Shown: positions 47,990 to 58,556 of the stretch, one piece after another
How positions within the stretch are numbered: the stretch's first letter is position 1
Layout: the number at the start of each line of letters is the position of its first letter
DNA from: Streptococcus canis
Lineage (GTDB): Bacteria > Bacillota > Bacilli > Lactobacillales > Streptococcaceae
Assembly: GCF_900636575.1 (NCBI RefSeq)
Contig: NZ_LR134293.1
Span: 1-64,000 of the forward strand
Length of the DNA: 64,000 bases
Direction: 5' to 3'
The notes under the pieces: generated by a model
Database searches by the model: none
Seen by the model: the letters and a program-made list of their open reading frames with translations, nothing else
What the model was told of the DNA's origin: nothing
Made by a program: the position numbers and the translations under genes

Positions 47990-48178
47990 TTATGAAGGGA
48001 GTTGGAAAGAACTCATAGCAATCAACAAAGAGTTCGTTTTCCCACCCCCGCACAGTTGATTAGGCTATCTTTGAAGATTAAAAAGCGAACAAAGCTGCCA
48101 ATCAACCACTACGTCTTGCAATTCTAGATTAAATAAAATTAGGAGTTGGACTTTTTGCCCAGCTCCTTTCTTTTTTAT
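47990..48178 (+). repeat. Hairpin-rich intergenic element ending in a terminator
   Basis: Three stems follow each other: GAACTC/GAGTTC (about 48009-48040), GTTGATTAGGC/GCCAATCAAC (about 48055-48110), and AGGAGTTGG/CCAGCTCCT (48141-48169) with a T run that ends the pepQ-gloA transcript. The middle segment contains AAAAAGCGAACAAAGC, which recurs in the opposite sense near 63715. This looks like a mosaic of dispersed streptococcal intergenic repeats. Confidence 0.6.
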
Positions 48179-48214
48179 CCTTTTGATCGAACCACTCCCA
48201 TGATGGACAGGATT

Positions 48215-48243
48215 TTGAAATATATCAACTTTTGTGTTACAAT
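48215..48243 (+). promoter_or_regulatory. Promoter of the GT2 glycosyltransferase gene
   Basis: TTGAAA and TACAAT are 17 bases apart, with the ATG at 48275 about 32 bases after the -10. It lies inside the longer open frame from 48146, which argues against the longer start. Confidence 0.7.
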
Positions 48244-48274
48244 TGCCCTAAAGTCCCATGTGAAAGAGAAGCCT

Positions 48275-49201
48275 ATGACACTATTATCCATCATTGTCCC
48301 CTGTTTCAATGAAGAAAAAACCATTTTCCCTTATTTTGAAGAGATGCGGCAACTAGAAACATCAATGACTAATCAACTTGCTTTTGAATACATTTTCGTT
48401 GATGATGGCTCTAAGGATAGCACCTTGGATATTCTGCGTGACTTAGCTGCTCGCTTTCCAAATGTGCATTACCTGTCTTTTTCACGCCATTTTGGCAAGG
48501 AAGCTGGGCTCTTAGCGGGACTAGAAGAAGCCAAAGGCAATTTCATCACCGTCATGGATGTTGATTTGCAAGATCCTCCTGAACTTTTGCCGCTCATGTA
48601 TGCAAAGCTAAAGGAAGGTTATGATGTGGTAGGTACCAGACGTCAAAATAGGCAGGGGGAACCCCTGATTCGTTCGGCTTGTTCCAATTTATTTTATAAG
48701 CTTGTCAATCGCTTGTCAGACACCGAAATTGTCAATGGAGTGCGGGATTATCGGTTAATGACCAGACAGGTTGTCGATAGCATTCTTGAACTTGGAGAGG
48801 TTAATCGCTTTTCAAAAGGTATCTTTTCTTGGGTAGGATATCGCACGACCTATATTAGTTTTGATAATCGCCAGCGGCAGCATGGCAAAAGTAAGTGGAA
48901 TTTTTGGAGTCTACTTCACTATTCCTTGGATGGCTTTATCAACTTTTCAGAAATGCCTCTGACCATTGCTATCTGGACAGGAACTTTTAGCTTTTTAATT
49001 TCAATTCTAGCTATCTTATTTATCATCATTAGAAAATTACTCTTTGGTGACCCTGTATCTGGTTGGGCTAGCACCGTCTCTATCATTTTATTTATGGGAG
49101 GCATTCAGATTTTTTGCATGGGCATTATCGGGAAATACATCTCAAAAATATTCCTTGAAACCAAAAAAAGACCTGTCTATATCATCAAAGAAAAACAATA
49201 A
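48275..49201 (+). CDS. GT2 polyprenyl-phosphate glycosyltransferase (GtrB/DPM1-like)
   Basis: 308 residues. GT-A domain with SIIVPCFNEE, the DDGSKDST and VMDVDLQDPPE metal and donor motifs, and RQHGKSKWNFW; two C-terminal membrane segments (about 232-258 and 267-292) as in bactoprenol glucosyltransferases such as GtrB. It probably loads a sugar on undecaprenyl phosphate for modification of wall or teichoic polymers. Start chosen by the promoter placed between the longer start and this one. Monocistronic with repeat copy B as terminator. Confidence 0.88.
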   Translation: MTLLSIIVPCFNEEKTIFPYFEEMRQLETSMTNQLAFEYIFVDDGSKDSTLDILRDLAARFPNVHYLSFSRHFGKEAGLLAGLEEAKGNFITVMDVDLQDPPELLPLMYAKLKEGYDVVGTRRQNRQGEPLIRSACSNLFYKLVNRLSDTEIVNGVRDYRLMTRQVVDSILELGEVNRFSKGIFSWVGYRTTYISFDNRQRQHGKSKWNFWSLLHYSLDGFINFSEMPLTIAIWTGTFSFLISILAILFIIIRKLLFGDPVSGWASTVSIILFMGGIQIFCMGIIGKYISKIFLETKKRPVYIIKEKQ

Positions 49202-49211
49202 AAGTCAAAAA

Positions 49212-49350
49212 AGAAGGGGACACTTATCCTCTTCTCAGAACGTAGACAAACCCTATTTTTTGAAGGTGCCAACGACAATGATTTAATGATCATGATGTCA
49301 ACCAACTCTTGAAACGCTTGTTTTATGGTGTTTCAGGAGTTTTTCTTTTT
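49212..49350 (+). repeat. 3'-end repeat element, copy B
   Basis: Same structure as copy A but on the plus strand: first hairpin AGAAGGGGA/TCCTCTTCT, then TCAGAACGTAGAC, conserved middle ACAATGATTTAATGATCATG, and a terminator stem CTCTTGAAAC/GTTTCAGGAG followed by T-rich sequence. It starts 11 bases after the stop of the GT2 gene. Here the middle is an open frame ending in DNDLMIMMSTNS-stop. Confidence 0.8.
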
Positions 49351-49752
49351 TAGAAGAGCAAAAACAGATTGACTCCCCACTGCTGTGTCTTGCTCTGCTG
49401 CTTTTGTAGGACAAGCTTGTTTCAACAAGAGCCAAATCAGAAACAAAATCGCCACTATTATTTCCACCAAAACTCGCAAAGAGGTGACCGCAGACCAATA
49501 AAACTGTCCTGTTAGTGCCTCCACCAATTTTCCTAATCCATAAACAGCAACAAAGGCTAGCCCAAGATTCAAACACTTTTTCTTCCTAGTCTTTGACAAT
49601 GAGAAGATAAAGGTGGGAATAAATATCATCAGCAGTCCCATGTAATGTAACCTAATTGGCTCTCCCTTAATCAGGCACGTTACCAGAAACGCTAAGAATA
49701 CTACCAAAAGTCTAGCAGTTGCCTCTCTTAAAACAATCAAAGATTTTGTCAT
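49333..49752 (-). CDS. Small integral membrane protein of unknown function
   Basis: 139 residues with four predicted membrane segments (for example LLVVFLAFLVTCLI and VLVEIIVAILFLIWLLL) and basic loops (SKTRKKKC). I do not recognise the family. ATG 49752 has AAAGGA nine bases upstream; two earlier starts in the same frame (49836, 49773) lack one. The last 18 bases overlap the tail of repeat copy B on the other strand. It follows smpB on the same strand, after a hairpin. Confidence 0.55.
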   Translation of the reverse strand: MTKSLIVLREATARLLVVFLAFLVTCLIKGEPIRLHYMGLLMIFIPTFIFSLSKTRKKKCLNLGLAFVAVYGLGKLVEALTGQFYWSAVTSLRVLVEIIVAILFLIWLLLKQACPTKAAEQDTAVGSQSVFALLKKKNS

Positions 49753-49847
49753 CAATCGATTTCCTTTGTTCATTGATAGACACTCTTTATGACTAATGAT
49801 CACAACTATTTCAAAATCGTTCAAGATGGTCGACACGCTAAAAATAT

Positions 49848-49897
49848 TGACGATAAGGCCCAGACCAGCTTCTAAAGGTTGGGCTTCTCATCGTCAA
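49848..49897 (-). terminator. Terminator after smpB
   Basis: A long stem (TTGACGATGAGAAGCCCA with the matching strand, few mismatches) closes a loop of about 10 bases, followed on the minus strand by TATTTTT. It lies about 35 bases after the smpB stop. Confidence 0.65.
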
Positions 49898-49932
49898 CTC
49901 CTGTCCTTCATCACTCAGCAGGCTAAAAATGA

Positions 49933-50400
49933 TTAGCGATGATTCACACTTTTCATAACGCGTTTAATATCACGATCCTGCTCACGGCGTTTAATGCTTT
50001 CGCGTTTATCATAATCGTGTTTCCCTTTAGCTAGCCCAACCAACACCTTGGCGAAGCCGTCCTTAAGGTAAACTTTGAGAGGAACCAAGGTCATTCCAGT
50101 CCCTTTGAGTTCATTTGCCAGATGCGTAATCTCACGTTTTTTGAGCAAAAGTTTCCGTGTACGTTCAGGGTCAGTATTCCAGATATTACCTTGCTCAAAT
50201 GGAGCAATATGGACATTAACGAGCCAAGCTTCCCCATTTTTGATTTGAGCAAAGCCATCCTTCAGTTGAATACGGGCTGCACGAACACTTTTAATTTCTG
50301 TCCCTGTTAAGACAATACCTGCTTCAATGGTTTCAACAATGTGATAATCATGCCTAGCTTTTTTATTTTGTGCTAGTAACTGGCCTTCACCTTTTGCCAT
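49933..50400 (-). CDS. smpB: SsrA-binding protein SmpB
   Basis: 155 residues. Motifs: [31 protein letters not shown], and the C-terminal tail [23 protein letters not shown]. It binds tmRNA and brings it to stalled ribosomes. It starts two bases after the rnr stop, and the pairing rnr-smpB is the usual one, since RNase R degrades the mRNA freed by trans-translation. Confidence 0.97.
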   Translation of the reverse strand: MAKGEGQLLAQNKKARHDYHIVETIEAGIVLTGTEIKSVRAARIQLKDGFAQIKNGEAWLVNVHIAPFEQGNIWNTDPERTRKLLLKKREITHLANELKGTGMTLVPLKVYLKDGFAKVLVGLAKGKHDYDKRESIKRREQDRDIKRVMKSVNHR

Positions 50401-50402
50401 AC

Positions 50403-52733
50403 TTAACTCCTTTTACGACTCTTCTTTTTTATTTGTTCTTTGTAAAATGGCTTTTTAGAACCTTTTTTGGATTTGCCTTTAGCTTTTGCCCTAGCTATTT
50501 CCTTAGGATCTTTTTTCTTTGACCCTTTATCCAATGTCCCTTTTTGACGACGATCTCTTCGGCCTGTTTTATTCGATGTCGTGATCTTTTCAACCACATC
50601 ATAATCACTTGGCAAATACTCAAAGTCAATGTCACCAGTTTCCTTGTCAGCCTTAACCAGCTTCACCCGAATGGCTTGCCCAACTGTAAAGACCTTACCT
50701 GATTTTTCACCTTGAAGGCTCAAGGTTCGTTCATTAAAGTGATAATATTCAGGAAGATTAGTAATATGAATCAAACCTTCAATAGTGTTTGGCAGCTCCA
50801 CAAAGAGACCAAACTTAACCACACTGGCCACGAGACCATCAAATTCCTCACCGACATACTCAGCCATATATTCTGCTTTCTTCATGGCTTCCACCACGCG
50901 CTCCGCATCAATGGCACGACGCTCTAACTGTGAAGAAGATGTTGCCAATTCTGGAATGACTTGGGCAAAATGGTCACGCTTTTCTTGACTAGGTTGATTG
51001 TACTCACGAATCATGCGGTGAACCAACAAGTCAGGGTAGCGACGAATCGGACTGGTAAAGTGGGTGTAGTATTCTGCAGCCAAACCGTAATGGCCGTGAT
51101 TATGTTCAGAATACCTCGCCTGTTGCATAGAACGCAAGAGCATCATGTTAAGCACTTCGGCTCCCGGCTGACCTTGCACTTTTGCCATAAAGGCTTGCAA
51201 GGCTTCCTGAGAAATCTTGTTGGCTGTTCCTTGAATTTGAATACCAAAGATGCCAGCATAATCAATGAATTTTTGAAGCTTTTCAGCCTTTGGTTCTTCG
51301 TGAATACGATAGATAAAAGGCAACTTAGCCTTTGCAAAATGTTCCGCAACGCACTCATTAGCTGCCAACATAAAGGACTCAATCATCCGCTCGGCAATTC
51401 CCCTTTGACGAAGCACCACATCGACCGGCATTCCTTTGTCATTTACAATAATTTTAGCTTCTTGCGTGTCAAAATTTAGGGCGCCTCGTTTTGAACGCAT
51501 GGCTTCCAACATCCGATGCAAGGCCACCATAAGGGTCACATCATCAGCAATGCTGGCGAATTCCTGAAGTGCCTCTTCATCTCCTGCAATCATGTCATTG
51601 ACCGCACTATAAGTCATTCGGTAGGTTGTCTTAATCACTGATTGACAGATTTGATAATTGACCACATGCCCTTGAGCATTAATTTCCATCAAGGCTGATT
51701 GGGTCAGGCGGTCTACGTTAGGGTTAAGGGAGCAAATACCATTTGATAACCGTTCTGGCAACATTGGCACCACACGATCGGTGACATAGACAGAAGTACC
51801 ACGCCTAACAGCTTCCTTATCAAGGGCAGACCCTTCTGTCACATAATAAGAGACATCTGCAATATGCACTCCAAGTTCATAATTCCCGTTATCCAGTAAC
51901 TTGATATGAATGGCATCGTCTAAATCTTTTGCATCAGCACCATCAATGGTAATTGTCCTTTCTTGACGCAAATCCACACGGCCTACTAAGTCTTTATCGC
52001 TAGGCGTCTCTGGAATAGCACCAGCCTCTGCCAAAACCTCTTCTGGAAATTCTGATACAATATCCATTGATTCGAGAACTTCTAAGACATCAATTCCAAC
52101 GTCTCCTTGATGACCCACAATATCACGCACACTGGCCACAAAATAGTCATGACCACGTGTCGGGTATTTATCAATGTCAACCTTGATAATTTCAGTGCCT
52201 TTCAGCACAACAGGCTCTTTTTTGATGTAGATTTTTTGTTGAATCTTTTGATTTTTAGACTTGATATAACCAGCATATTTCGGTTTTTCATCATCTAAAA
52301 TAAAGGTTCCAACAGCTGTTTTTAAAGAACGGTCAACAATAGCAACGACCTTAGCTTCAGCTGCTGTGCCTTTAAGACGGTCAGCCGGCTTTTTAATCAC
52401 TACTTCGACAGTATCACCATCAATGGCATAGCCAACATCATTGCGGCCAATAAACATATCGTCTTCACTCTCATCAACAAACAAGAAACCAAAGCCTGCT
52501 TTATTGGCACGAAAAACACCCTGAATAGTAGGTTCTTTTTTCTTTTCACGCTCTTTTCTAAGAGCCAGACTACCGTCATTTGAAAATCGTAAAAGCCCCT
52601 GACTTTCCATTTTGGAAATGGTTTTAATAAGGCTGGGAAAATGCTTAGCGCCAGCCATCTCCAAGGCCGCAGCCAAGTCATTCACATTTGACTTGCCATA
52701 CTCCTTGAGGTAAGTCATAATTCTTTCTTTCAT
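50403..52733 (-). CDS. rnr: Ribonuclease R
   Basis: 776 residues. N-terminal helix-turn-helix (1-65), two cold-shock domains (about 70-225), the RNB catalytic domain ([16 protein letters not shown] with the metal-binding aspartates, about 268-283), an S1 domain ([20 protein letters not shown], about 630-710), and a Lys-rich tail. It degrades structured RNA from the 3' end. Between secG and smpB on one strand. Confidence 0.97.
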   Translation of the reverse strand: MKERIMTYLKEYGKSNVNDLAAALEMAGAKHFPSLIKTISKMESQGLLRFSNDGSLALRKEREKKKEPTIQGVFRANKAGFGFLFVDESEDDMFIGRNDVGYAIDGDTVEVVIKKPADRLKGTAAEAKVVAIVDRSLKTAVGTFILDDEKPKYAGYIKSKNQKIQQKIYIKKEPVVLKGTEIIKVDIDKYPTRGHDYFVASVRDIVGHQGDVGIDVLEVLESMDIVSEFPEEVLAEAGAIPETPSDKDLVGRVDLRQERTITIDGADAKDLDDAIHIKLLDNGNYELGVHIADVSYYVTEGSALDKEAVRRGTSVYVTDRVVPMLPERLSNGICSLNPNVDRLTQSALMEINAQGHVVNYQICQSVIKTTYRMTYSAVNDMIAGDEEALQEFASIADDVTLMVALHRMLEAMRSKRGALNFDTQEAKIIVNDKGMPVDVVLRQRGIAERMIESFMLAANECVAEHFAKAKLPFIYRIHEEPKAEKLQKFIDYAGIFGIQIQGTANKISQEALQAFMAKVQGQPGAEVLNMMLLRSMQQARYSEHNHGHYGLAAEYYTHFTSPIRRYPDLLVHRMIREYNQPSQEKRDHFAQVIPELATSSSQLERRAIDAERVVEAMKKAEYMAEYVGEEFDGLVASVVKFGLFVELPNTIEGLIHITNLPEYYHFNERTLSLQGEKSGKVFTVGQAIRVKLVKADKETGDIDFEYLPSDYDVVEKITTSNKTGRRDRRQKGTLDKGSKKKDPKEIARAKAKGKSKKGSKKPFYKEQIKKKSRKRS

Positions 52734-52829
52734 AGTACCTAATTTCTATTTCTGTTTCATTTTGTGGAAGGAGCCACTCTCGTTCATTGATAAAAAAATG
52801 AGCTAGACTAATTCTGTCAAGCTCACTCC

Positions 52830-53066
52830 TTATTTACTTGATAAAATGGCAAGCGCAAGTGCAATTGCTAGCCAGAAAAATACTAGAACTGCTGTGAACC
52901 GTTGCATGAAAGCTTCAAAGCCACGAGCTTTTGTACGTTCAAACAAGGCTTCTGAACCGCTGCTATCAAAAACATTGCTACTTGGGTTTTTTTGAGGTTG
53001 CATGAAGATAGCAATCACAAGTAAAACCGATAACACGAGCAATATTGTAAGTAGTAAGTTGTACAT
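52830..53066 (-). CDS. secG: Protein translocase subunit SecG
   Basis: 78 residues with two membrane segments (LLLTILLVLSVLLVIAIFMQ and FTAVLVFFWLAIALALAIL) around a Ser/Asn-rich loop with the conserved QPQKN pattern. It helps SecYE-SecA move proteins across the membrane. 45 bases after rpmG and about 95 bases before rnr. Confidence 0.93.
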   Translation of the reverse strand: MYNLLLTILLVLSVLLVIAIFMQPQKNPSSNVFDSSGSEALFERTKARGFEAFMQRFTAVLVFFWLAIALALAILSSK

Positions 53067-53111
53067 GTTATTTCCTCCACTATTGTCTTGACCATTCTAA
53101 CACAAATCTTA

Positions 53112-53258
53112 TCAAGATTCAACATGTAGGGTCACTTTTCTCTCCTTGGGGCAGTATTTAGGAACTTTTATTTTTTCTGGATGACTGCTCTTATTTTTAC
53201 TGGTCAAATAATTCTTACTGCCACACTGGCTACATTCTAAATTAATTTTTATTCTCAC
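53112..53258 (-). CDS. rpmG: Ribosomal protein bL33
   Basis: 48 residues and too short for most frame searches. The minus strand from GTG 53258 reads [22 protein letters not shown]..., then [18 protein letters not shown] and a stop at 53112. [10 protein letters not shown] and [11 protein letters not shown] are the bL33 signature; the first CxxC pair is present and the second pair is reduced to one Cys. The GTGA overlap with the pmrA stop (53257-53255) means translational coupling. In streptococci rpmG is typically next to secG. Confidence 0.93.
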   Translation of the reverse strand: MRIKINLECSQCGSKNYLTSKNKSSHPEKIKVPKYCPKERKVTLHVES

Positions 53259-54376
53259 ACGATATCCTTAACCTTGATATATTTTTTAAATAAAAGCAAA
53301 CTCCATACTAAATTTACAAAAACAATCAAACTAGTCACATAAAAAACAGATCGATAACCTAATACAACTGCAACATGAGACCCAACAAAAGGGCCCAAGA
53401 CCTGACCAATATTACTAAACATTTGATTATAAGAGAAAACTCTGGAAATACCTGCTTTTGGCGTCAATTTGGTAAGAAGGGAATTAATACTAGGCATCAA
53501 AGCCCCTACTCCAAACCCATAGGCAAAACGCAACAATCCCAACTGAAAACTTGTCTGGGCTAAGGCGCTCATAAAATACATGATGAAACTATACAACAAG
53601 GCTAACAAAAGCAAACGGTGGTTGCCGAAACGATCTCCCAACTTCCCTAAATAAGAGCTGCTCAACAAACTGGAAAATCCCATTGCTGAAACCACCAAGC
53701 CTGACACAAACATCAAATTATCGTATTGCCCTAAATGACGAATATAAAGTGATAAAATTGGAGCAACTGATTGAGCCGAAATCTGAATAATCATGCTGGT
53801 CACAAATAAACCTAACATCATCTGTCGACTCTTTACCTGCTTTAAGATTTCTTTGGTAGGCACCATTTGTGATCGCTCAATGGGTTCAAAATCTTCTTTG
53901 ACATAAAAGGCTGTCATTAAAGAGCAAAGCAACAAGATGCAGCCAACAAGTAAAAAGACCTGTCGAATACCGAATAGCTCCGCCAATACCCCACCAATAA
54001 GAGGACCAATCAAAGCACCTGCTGTTACTCCTGTTGCTAAGGTCCCTAAGGCATAGCCTGATTTCTCCTGAGGGGCTTGACTAGCAATCAAGGCTGTGGA
54101 ATTAGGCACATAGCCTGCAAAGATACCTGTTAATAATCTCAAAACAAACAACCAAAATACATTGGGAATAAGAGCTAAGCCGCCCATGGTAAAGGTCATG
54201 ACAAAGCTTGCTCGAAGCATCATCGGTTTTCGACCGTAACGATCAGCTAATTTCCCCCAAAGGGGAGCAAAGACGGCTGATGCTAGCGCTGTAAGGGCAA
54301 CAGCCAAACCAGCATACCATTCAACTAGTGCCTTGGGAGCTCCTAGCTCCTCTACATATAAAGCCATGAAAGGCAT
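53255..54376 (-). CDS. pmrA: PmrA-like major facilitator multidrug transporter, N-terminus frameshifted
   Basis: 373 residues in the open frame, with 11-12 membrane segments and the MFS loop motif [11 protein letters not shown]. Neighbours (rpmG, secG) are those of pmrA in streptococci. The first ATG in frame (54376) falls inside the first membrane segment. In frame upstream lie codons for ITRVNWQQNLKVAWLGNFFTGASFS, the expected N-terminus, back to an ATT at 54472. The ATGATG with a GGAAAGAAG ribosome binding site (54482-54477) is in another frame and reaches a stop after four codons. One extra base in 54468-54476 would explain this. Confidence 0.85.
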   Translation of the reverse strand: MPFMALYVEELGAPKALVEWYAGLAVALTALASAVFAPLWGKLADRYGRKPMMLRASFVMTFTMGGLALIPNVFWLFVLRLLTGIFAGYVPNSTALIASQAPQEKSGYALGTLATGVTAGALIGPLIGGVLAELFGIRQVFLLVGCILLLCSLMTAFYVKEDFEPIERSQMVPTKEILKQVKSRQMMLGLFVTSMIIQISAQSVAPILSLYIRHLGQYDNLMFVSGLVVSAMGFSSLLSSSYLGKLGDRFGNHRLLLLALLYSFIMYFMSALAQTSFQLGLLRFAYGFGVGALMPSINSLLTKLTPKAGISRVFSYNQMFSNIGQVLGPFVGSHVAVVLGYRSVFYVTSLIVFVNLVWSLLLFKKYIKVKDIV

Positions 54377-54631
54377 GACAAGTGAAAAGCTTGCCCCAGT
54401 AAAGAAATTACCAAGCCAAGCTACCTTTAAATTTTGTTGCCAATTTACTCTTGTTATCGCTTTGTCACTAATAAGTCATCATCTTCTTTCCAAAATACTT
54501 TTGACCATTATAACACATTTCTTTTGAAGACGTTAAAAGCAAGGATAAAGATTTCAAGGACAGGGTCAAATACCTTGGCATCAAACAAGGGTTAGTTTCG
54601 AAAAAAACTTTCCCTCAGTTGCTCTAGTTTC

Positions 54632-56116
54632 TCAACGTTTACGTAAACTGCCCAGAAGACCTCTGACCAGTTCTCGCCCAATGGTCCTAACTGTTGTACT
54701 GATAAAGGCATCGGCTGCTTTTTCCACAGCTGATTTACGTGGCCGTCCAACCGAACGTCGACTGGTTTTTTTAGCAGCTTCTTTAGCTTCTTTTTCACGT
54801 TGTGCAGCCGCCATCGCCTCTTGGGCCAGCTGATTTTCTTCTAGAACCTTGGCCGCTAATTTCTCATAAGCAGACTCGCGGTCTATGGCTTGCCCATATT
54901 TACTAGCAAAAGGCGAAGACTGCACAAGCTGCTGACTATCTGTGTCTGATAAAACAGCAAAACTGCTTTTAGGTGGCATGATATAGGCACGCTCAACAAC
55001 TGTCGGTTGTCCCTTATCATTCAAAACAGAAATCAAGGCTTCGCCGACTTCTAGTTCTGTAATAACCCTTGCCACATCTAAATTAGGATTCTGGCGAAAA
55101 GTATCTGCGGCAACACGAACAGCCTTTTGTTCTTTCGGTGTGTAAGCGCGTAAAGCGTGCTGAATACGATTTCCAAGCTGAGCCAAAACCGTTTCTGGCA
55201 AATCAAGCGGGTTTTGTGTGACAAAGAAAATCCCAACTCCCTTTGAGCGAATAAGACGCACAATCTGCTCAACTTTTTCCAAAAAGACCTTAGGAGCATC
55301 TTTAAAAAGCAGGTGAGCTTCATCAAAGAAGAAAACCATTTTGGGTTTGTCCACATCGCCTACTTCTGGCAATAGTTCGTACAACTCAGACAACAACCAA
55401 AGCAAGAAGGTCGTGTAAAGAGTAGGGGACTGAAAAAGCTTGGTCGCTGATAAAATATTAATGGCTCCATAGCCTGAAGCAACATCTAATTGAATCAAAT
55501 CAGCCACGTCTAAAGCAGGCTCTCCAAAAAATTGGTGACCCCCTTCTTGTTCCAATGTCAAGAGACTTCTTTGGATAGCTCCGATAGATTGCTTGGCAAT
55601 ATTACCGTAATGACTTGAGTAGTCTGAGGCATGGTCACCAACTTCTTTTAAGATAGCCTGTAAGTCTTTCAAATCAATCAAAAGCCAGCCCTTTTCATCA
55701 GCTAGTTTAAAGACGACGTTTAAGACACCTGTTTGGGTATCATTAAGATCCAATAAACGCGCTAGCATCATCGGTCCCATCTCAGAAATAGTGGTTCGTA
55801 AAGGCTGACCAGTCTGTCCAAAAACATCCCAGAGCCTAACCGGAAAAGCTTGTGGTTGGTAGTCTGTTACCCCTATTTTGGCTAAGCGCGCAGCCAATTT
55901 TTCCGTCACCTCTCCTGCCTTGGCAAGGTTGGAAAGGTCTCCTTTGATATCTGCCAAAAAGACTGGCACACCAGCCAAACTTAATTGCTCTGCTAAGACT
56001 TTTAGGGTAACTGTTTTTCCTGTTCCTGTCGCTCCAGCAATCAAACCGTGACGATTTAGCATCCCTAATTGTAATGCTACTGGTTGATTTCCTTTTGCAA
56101 TTGTCATTGTAGCCAT
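54632..56116 (-). CDS. HerA/FtsK-like ATPase (DUF853)
   Basis: 494 residues. Walker A is GATGTGKT (about 29-36), Walker B is [12 protein letters not shown], and a sensor region [14 protein letters not shown] follows; the C-terminus is Ala/Glu-rich coiled coil then basic. The family (E. coli YjgR-like) is a hexameric ATPase of unknown role, without the NurA nuclease partner here. ATG 56116 has AGAGGAAA before it; the frame from 56218 is too long. It follows the ABC pair on the same strand but after about 110 bases. Confidence 0.85.
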   Translation of the reverse strand: MATMTIAKGNQPVALQLGMLNRHGLIAGATGTGKTVTLKVLAEQLSLAGVPVFLADIKGDLSNLAKAGEVTEKLAARLAKIGVTDYQPQAFPVRLWDVFGQTGQPLRTTISEMGPMMLARLLDLNDTQTGVLNVVFKLADEKGWLLIDLKDLQAILKEVGDHASDYSSHYGNIAKQSIGAIQRSLLTLEQEGGHQFFGEPALDVADLIQLDVASGYGAINILSATKLFQSPTLYTTFLLWLLSELYELLPEVGDVDKPKMVFFFDEAHLLFKDAPKVFLEKVEQIVRLIRSKGVGIFFVTQNPLDLPETVLAQLGNRIQHALRAYTPKEQKAVRVAADTFRQNPNLDVARVITELEVGEALISVLNDKGQPTVVERAYIMPPKSSFAVLSDTDSQQLVQSSPFASKYGQAIDRESAYEKLAAKVLEENQLAQEAMAAAQREKEAKEAAKKTSRRSVGRPRKSAVEKAADAFISTTVRTIGRELVRGLLGSLRKR

Positions 56117-56227
56117 AAATTTCCTCTTTTTTTCTGATACATACCTTTTAAAAACAAGTTTTTGAGAAGCTTTGTCATAGGTAAGACGCTGTTTATTCTT
56201 AGTGTCATTATAACACAAGCTCTCCTC

Positions 56228-57865
56228 TTATTTGAGCTTAAAGGTTTTAGGAGCCCAATAATAAACAGCTAGGTAGCCTAAAGCTAGAAAAACAATCATT
56301 CCAGCTAGAATAATCAAGAAAAGAGGCATGGTCATCGTATCAGTGAATCGAAATAACTGATAACCTAAATAATAGACGATAAAGGTCAGTATGTTATAAA
56401 GCACACTCTTAGACTTTAAGCCTTCTGTAAAAGGTTGTAAGAGAAAATACAAGTATAAAAAGTAGAGTGAAAAGAAACTCATGGACAAGAATTGTACCAT
56501 GACAATAAGGGCTATCTCTGACCAGACCAGAGGAAACAAGGCCACATATAATATCAGAACAAAGAGGTTAACCGCCATAAAAATAGGAATATTGTGCTTA
56601 ATAATAGACCAAAAACGGGTCTTCAAGGTAGCTAAAATGACCTCACGCTGTCTGTAATCGTTAAACTTTAATAAAGGCCGATCCAAATGGTAAAAACAAA
56701 ACTTAATATAAGATTCTCCCACATAAATCAAGTAACCAGATACGAGAGACATATATAAGATTCGGACAAATTCCTGATGTTTCACTTGTTCTAACTGATG
56801 TCTAAAGTAATAGAGACCTATCAGTTCACTAACAATCAGCAGACCTACCAAGAGTAAACGTATTGTCACACCTTTTCGAAGACGTTTTCCCATACGTTGC
56901 AAAAAGAGGGCATTCAAAAAAGCAATGCCAGTTAACTCTTGTAGGTGACCTTTCTTTTGCGAAGATAGGTCGATCTCTTTTTCATCGACAAGCACTTGTG
57001 CAGTTTGTAGATTCTCAACAACAGCTACCCGCTCTTTCATGGTCTCATGCGTTACCACACTACGGGTAAGGGTATTTAATTCTGAATCAGTTGTCAAACG
57101 GTAATAACCATAGCCCCATAGAAATATCCCAAAACATCCCGCAGGAATGGAGAAAAAGACTTGTGGTGCGAAGCGATTTCCTAAAACCAATAAACCTCCG
57201 CTCACCAGAAAAGCCAGCCCCAAAAAACTAAATAGGAGCCTGTTAAGGTATTTTTCCTTATCTTCTCCTTTTCTATCGTAAAGGGGTAAGAAAATCACCT
57301 TTAGAAAAAGCCTCACGCCTGACACCAATAAAGTAAAGCAAAAGGCATGCCAAAAAGCAAAATGATTGAGTGTAAAATAAATCCCTAATACCAAGACATG
57401 CAAAAGCATTTCACGACCTAACAGCATGATTTGTTTGGTTTTCAAATAATCTCTTGGAACCAAGTGAAATTGACGAATGGCCTTGGCCAAGTCCATATCA
57501 TCACGTGTCACGAGTTTAATATCTAAAGTGGTCATGAGTAACAGCGAAAAAATAACCAACCAAAGCAAACTTAAGGTAAACGGATTTGGGCCAGCGTACC
57601 AAGCATACTCACTAAGCCAAGCCTTCACAATGTGAGCCAAGATAAAGCAAATGCCCACATATATAGCCATTTGCAATAGAATAGAAAAGAGAAATAACAG
57701 AGCATACATCAAGGTTAAAAACACTTTTCCTTCTTTTATGCGATAGCAAGCTTGCGGTATCTTTCCTCCAATTAGCGGTAATTTTTGCAGCCAATAAATC
57801 AAGGTATTGTAGCGGGTTATCCCATCAATTTGCCAGAGAATTCGCAACAATTCCTTAGTCACCAC
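56228..57865 (-). CDS. ABC transporter permease, EcsB-like
   Basis: 545 residues, roughly ten membrane segments, longer than typical EcsB (about 400). Partner of the ATPase just upstream, with an 11-base overlap. I choose GTG 57865: AAGGAG lies six bases upstream; the longer frame from 57952 would sit inside the ATPase gene. Substrate unknown; Ecs systems affect secretion and peptide signalling in Firmicutes. Confidence 0.78.
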   Translation of the reverse strand: MVTKELLRILWQIDGITRYNTLIYWLQKLPLIGGKIPQACYRIKEGKVFLTLMYALLFLFSILLQMAIYVGICFILAHIVKAWLSEYAWYAGPNPFTLSLLWLVIFSLLLMTTLDIKLVTRDDMDLAKAIRQFHLVPRDYLKTKQIMLLGREMLLHVLVLGIYFTLNHFAFWHAFCFTLLVSGVRLFLKVIFLPLYDRKGEDKEKYLNRLLFSFLGLAFLVSGGLLVLGNRFAPQVFFSIPAGCFGIFLWGYGYYRLTTDSELNTLTRSVVTHETMKERVAVVENLQTAQVLVDEKEIDLSSQKKGHLQELTGIAFLNALFLQRMGKRLRKGVTIRLLLVGLLIVSELIGLYYFRHQLEQVKHQEFVRILYMSLVSGYLIYVGESYIKFCFYHLDRPLLKFNDYRQREVILATLKTRFWSIIKHNIPIFMAVNLFVLILYVALFPLVWSEIALIVMVQFLSMSFFSLYFLYLYFLLQPFTEGLKSKSVLYNILTFIVYYLGYQLFRFTDTMTMPLFLIILAGMIVFLALGYLAVYYWAPKTFKLK

Positions 57866-58556
57866 GGCTTTCTCCTTGTAACATTTCCAACAGTTGAGCT
57901 TCAAAGGCCTCATCTTTGGCTGACAAGGGCATGGTTTGCAAGAGGCCCCCATCCAGAATCGCTACCCTATCACACAGGTCTTCTGCCAAGGCTAAGATAT
58001 GCGTCGATAAAATCAAGATATGCTTGTCTCGCAAGGCCAACAGCAAACGTTTAATGGCAATACTAGATACCAAGTCAACTGCTGTCAAGGGTTCATCTAA
58101 CAAAATAACTTTGGGTTTGGTGATTAAAATGCAGAGCAGGGATAATTTGCTTTTCATACCATCTGAATACCCCTTGATGATTCGGTGACGATCAGCGTCG
58201 CTAATCTCCATAAAATCCAAATATTCATCAATGGTCATGTGATCGTCACTCGGGTGCAAGTCTAAGTAAAATTTAATGAATTCATAACCTGTTAAAAACT
58301 CAGGCAAATAATTTTCTGAAAAGACCATACCAATATCTTCTGGACTTAAGGGACGCTCTATACCATCTTCCACCAGAAAAATATCCCCCTGGTCAGCCTG
58401 ATAGTCTCCGTACAAAATATTAAAAAGTGTGGTTTTACCAGCACCGTTACGGCCAAGAAGGGCTGTAATCGTCCCCTCATAAAAGGTGTAGGAAGCTCCT
58501 TTTAAAACTTCTTTTTCTTGAAAACTTTTCCGAATATCTCTAATCACCAATTCCAT
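57855..58556 (-). CDS. ABC transporter ATP-binding protein, EcsA-like
   Basis: 233 residues. Walker A GRNGAGKTT (about 33-41), signature IKGYSDGMKSKLSLLCIL, which is a divergent form of LSGGQ, Walker B KVILLDEPLTAVD, H-loop LSTHILAL. ATG 58556 has AAGGAGAAAGAA before it. First gene of the ABC pair; about 140 bases after coaE on the same strand. Confidence 0.88.
   Translation of the reverse strand: MELVIRDIRKSFQEKEVLKGASYTFYEGTITALLGRNGAGKTTLFNILYGDYQADQGDIFLVEDGIERPLSPEDIGMVFSENYLPEFLTGYEFIKFYLDLHPSDDHMTIDEYLDFMEISDADRHRIIKGYSDGMKSKLSLLCILITKPKVILLDEPLTAVDLVSSIAIKRLLLALRDKHILILSTHILALAEDLCDRVAILDGGLLQTMPLSAKDEAFEAQLLEMLQGESRGD

Noticed and set aside
49044..49286. 80-codon plus-strand frame overlapping the GT2 gene end and repeat copy B
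   Set aside because: It is out of frame with the GT2 gene over most of its length and has no start signal.
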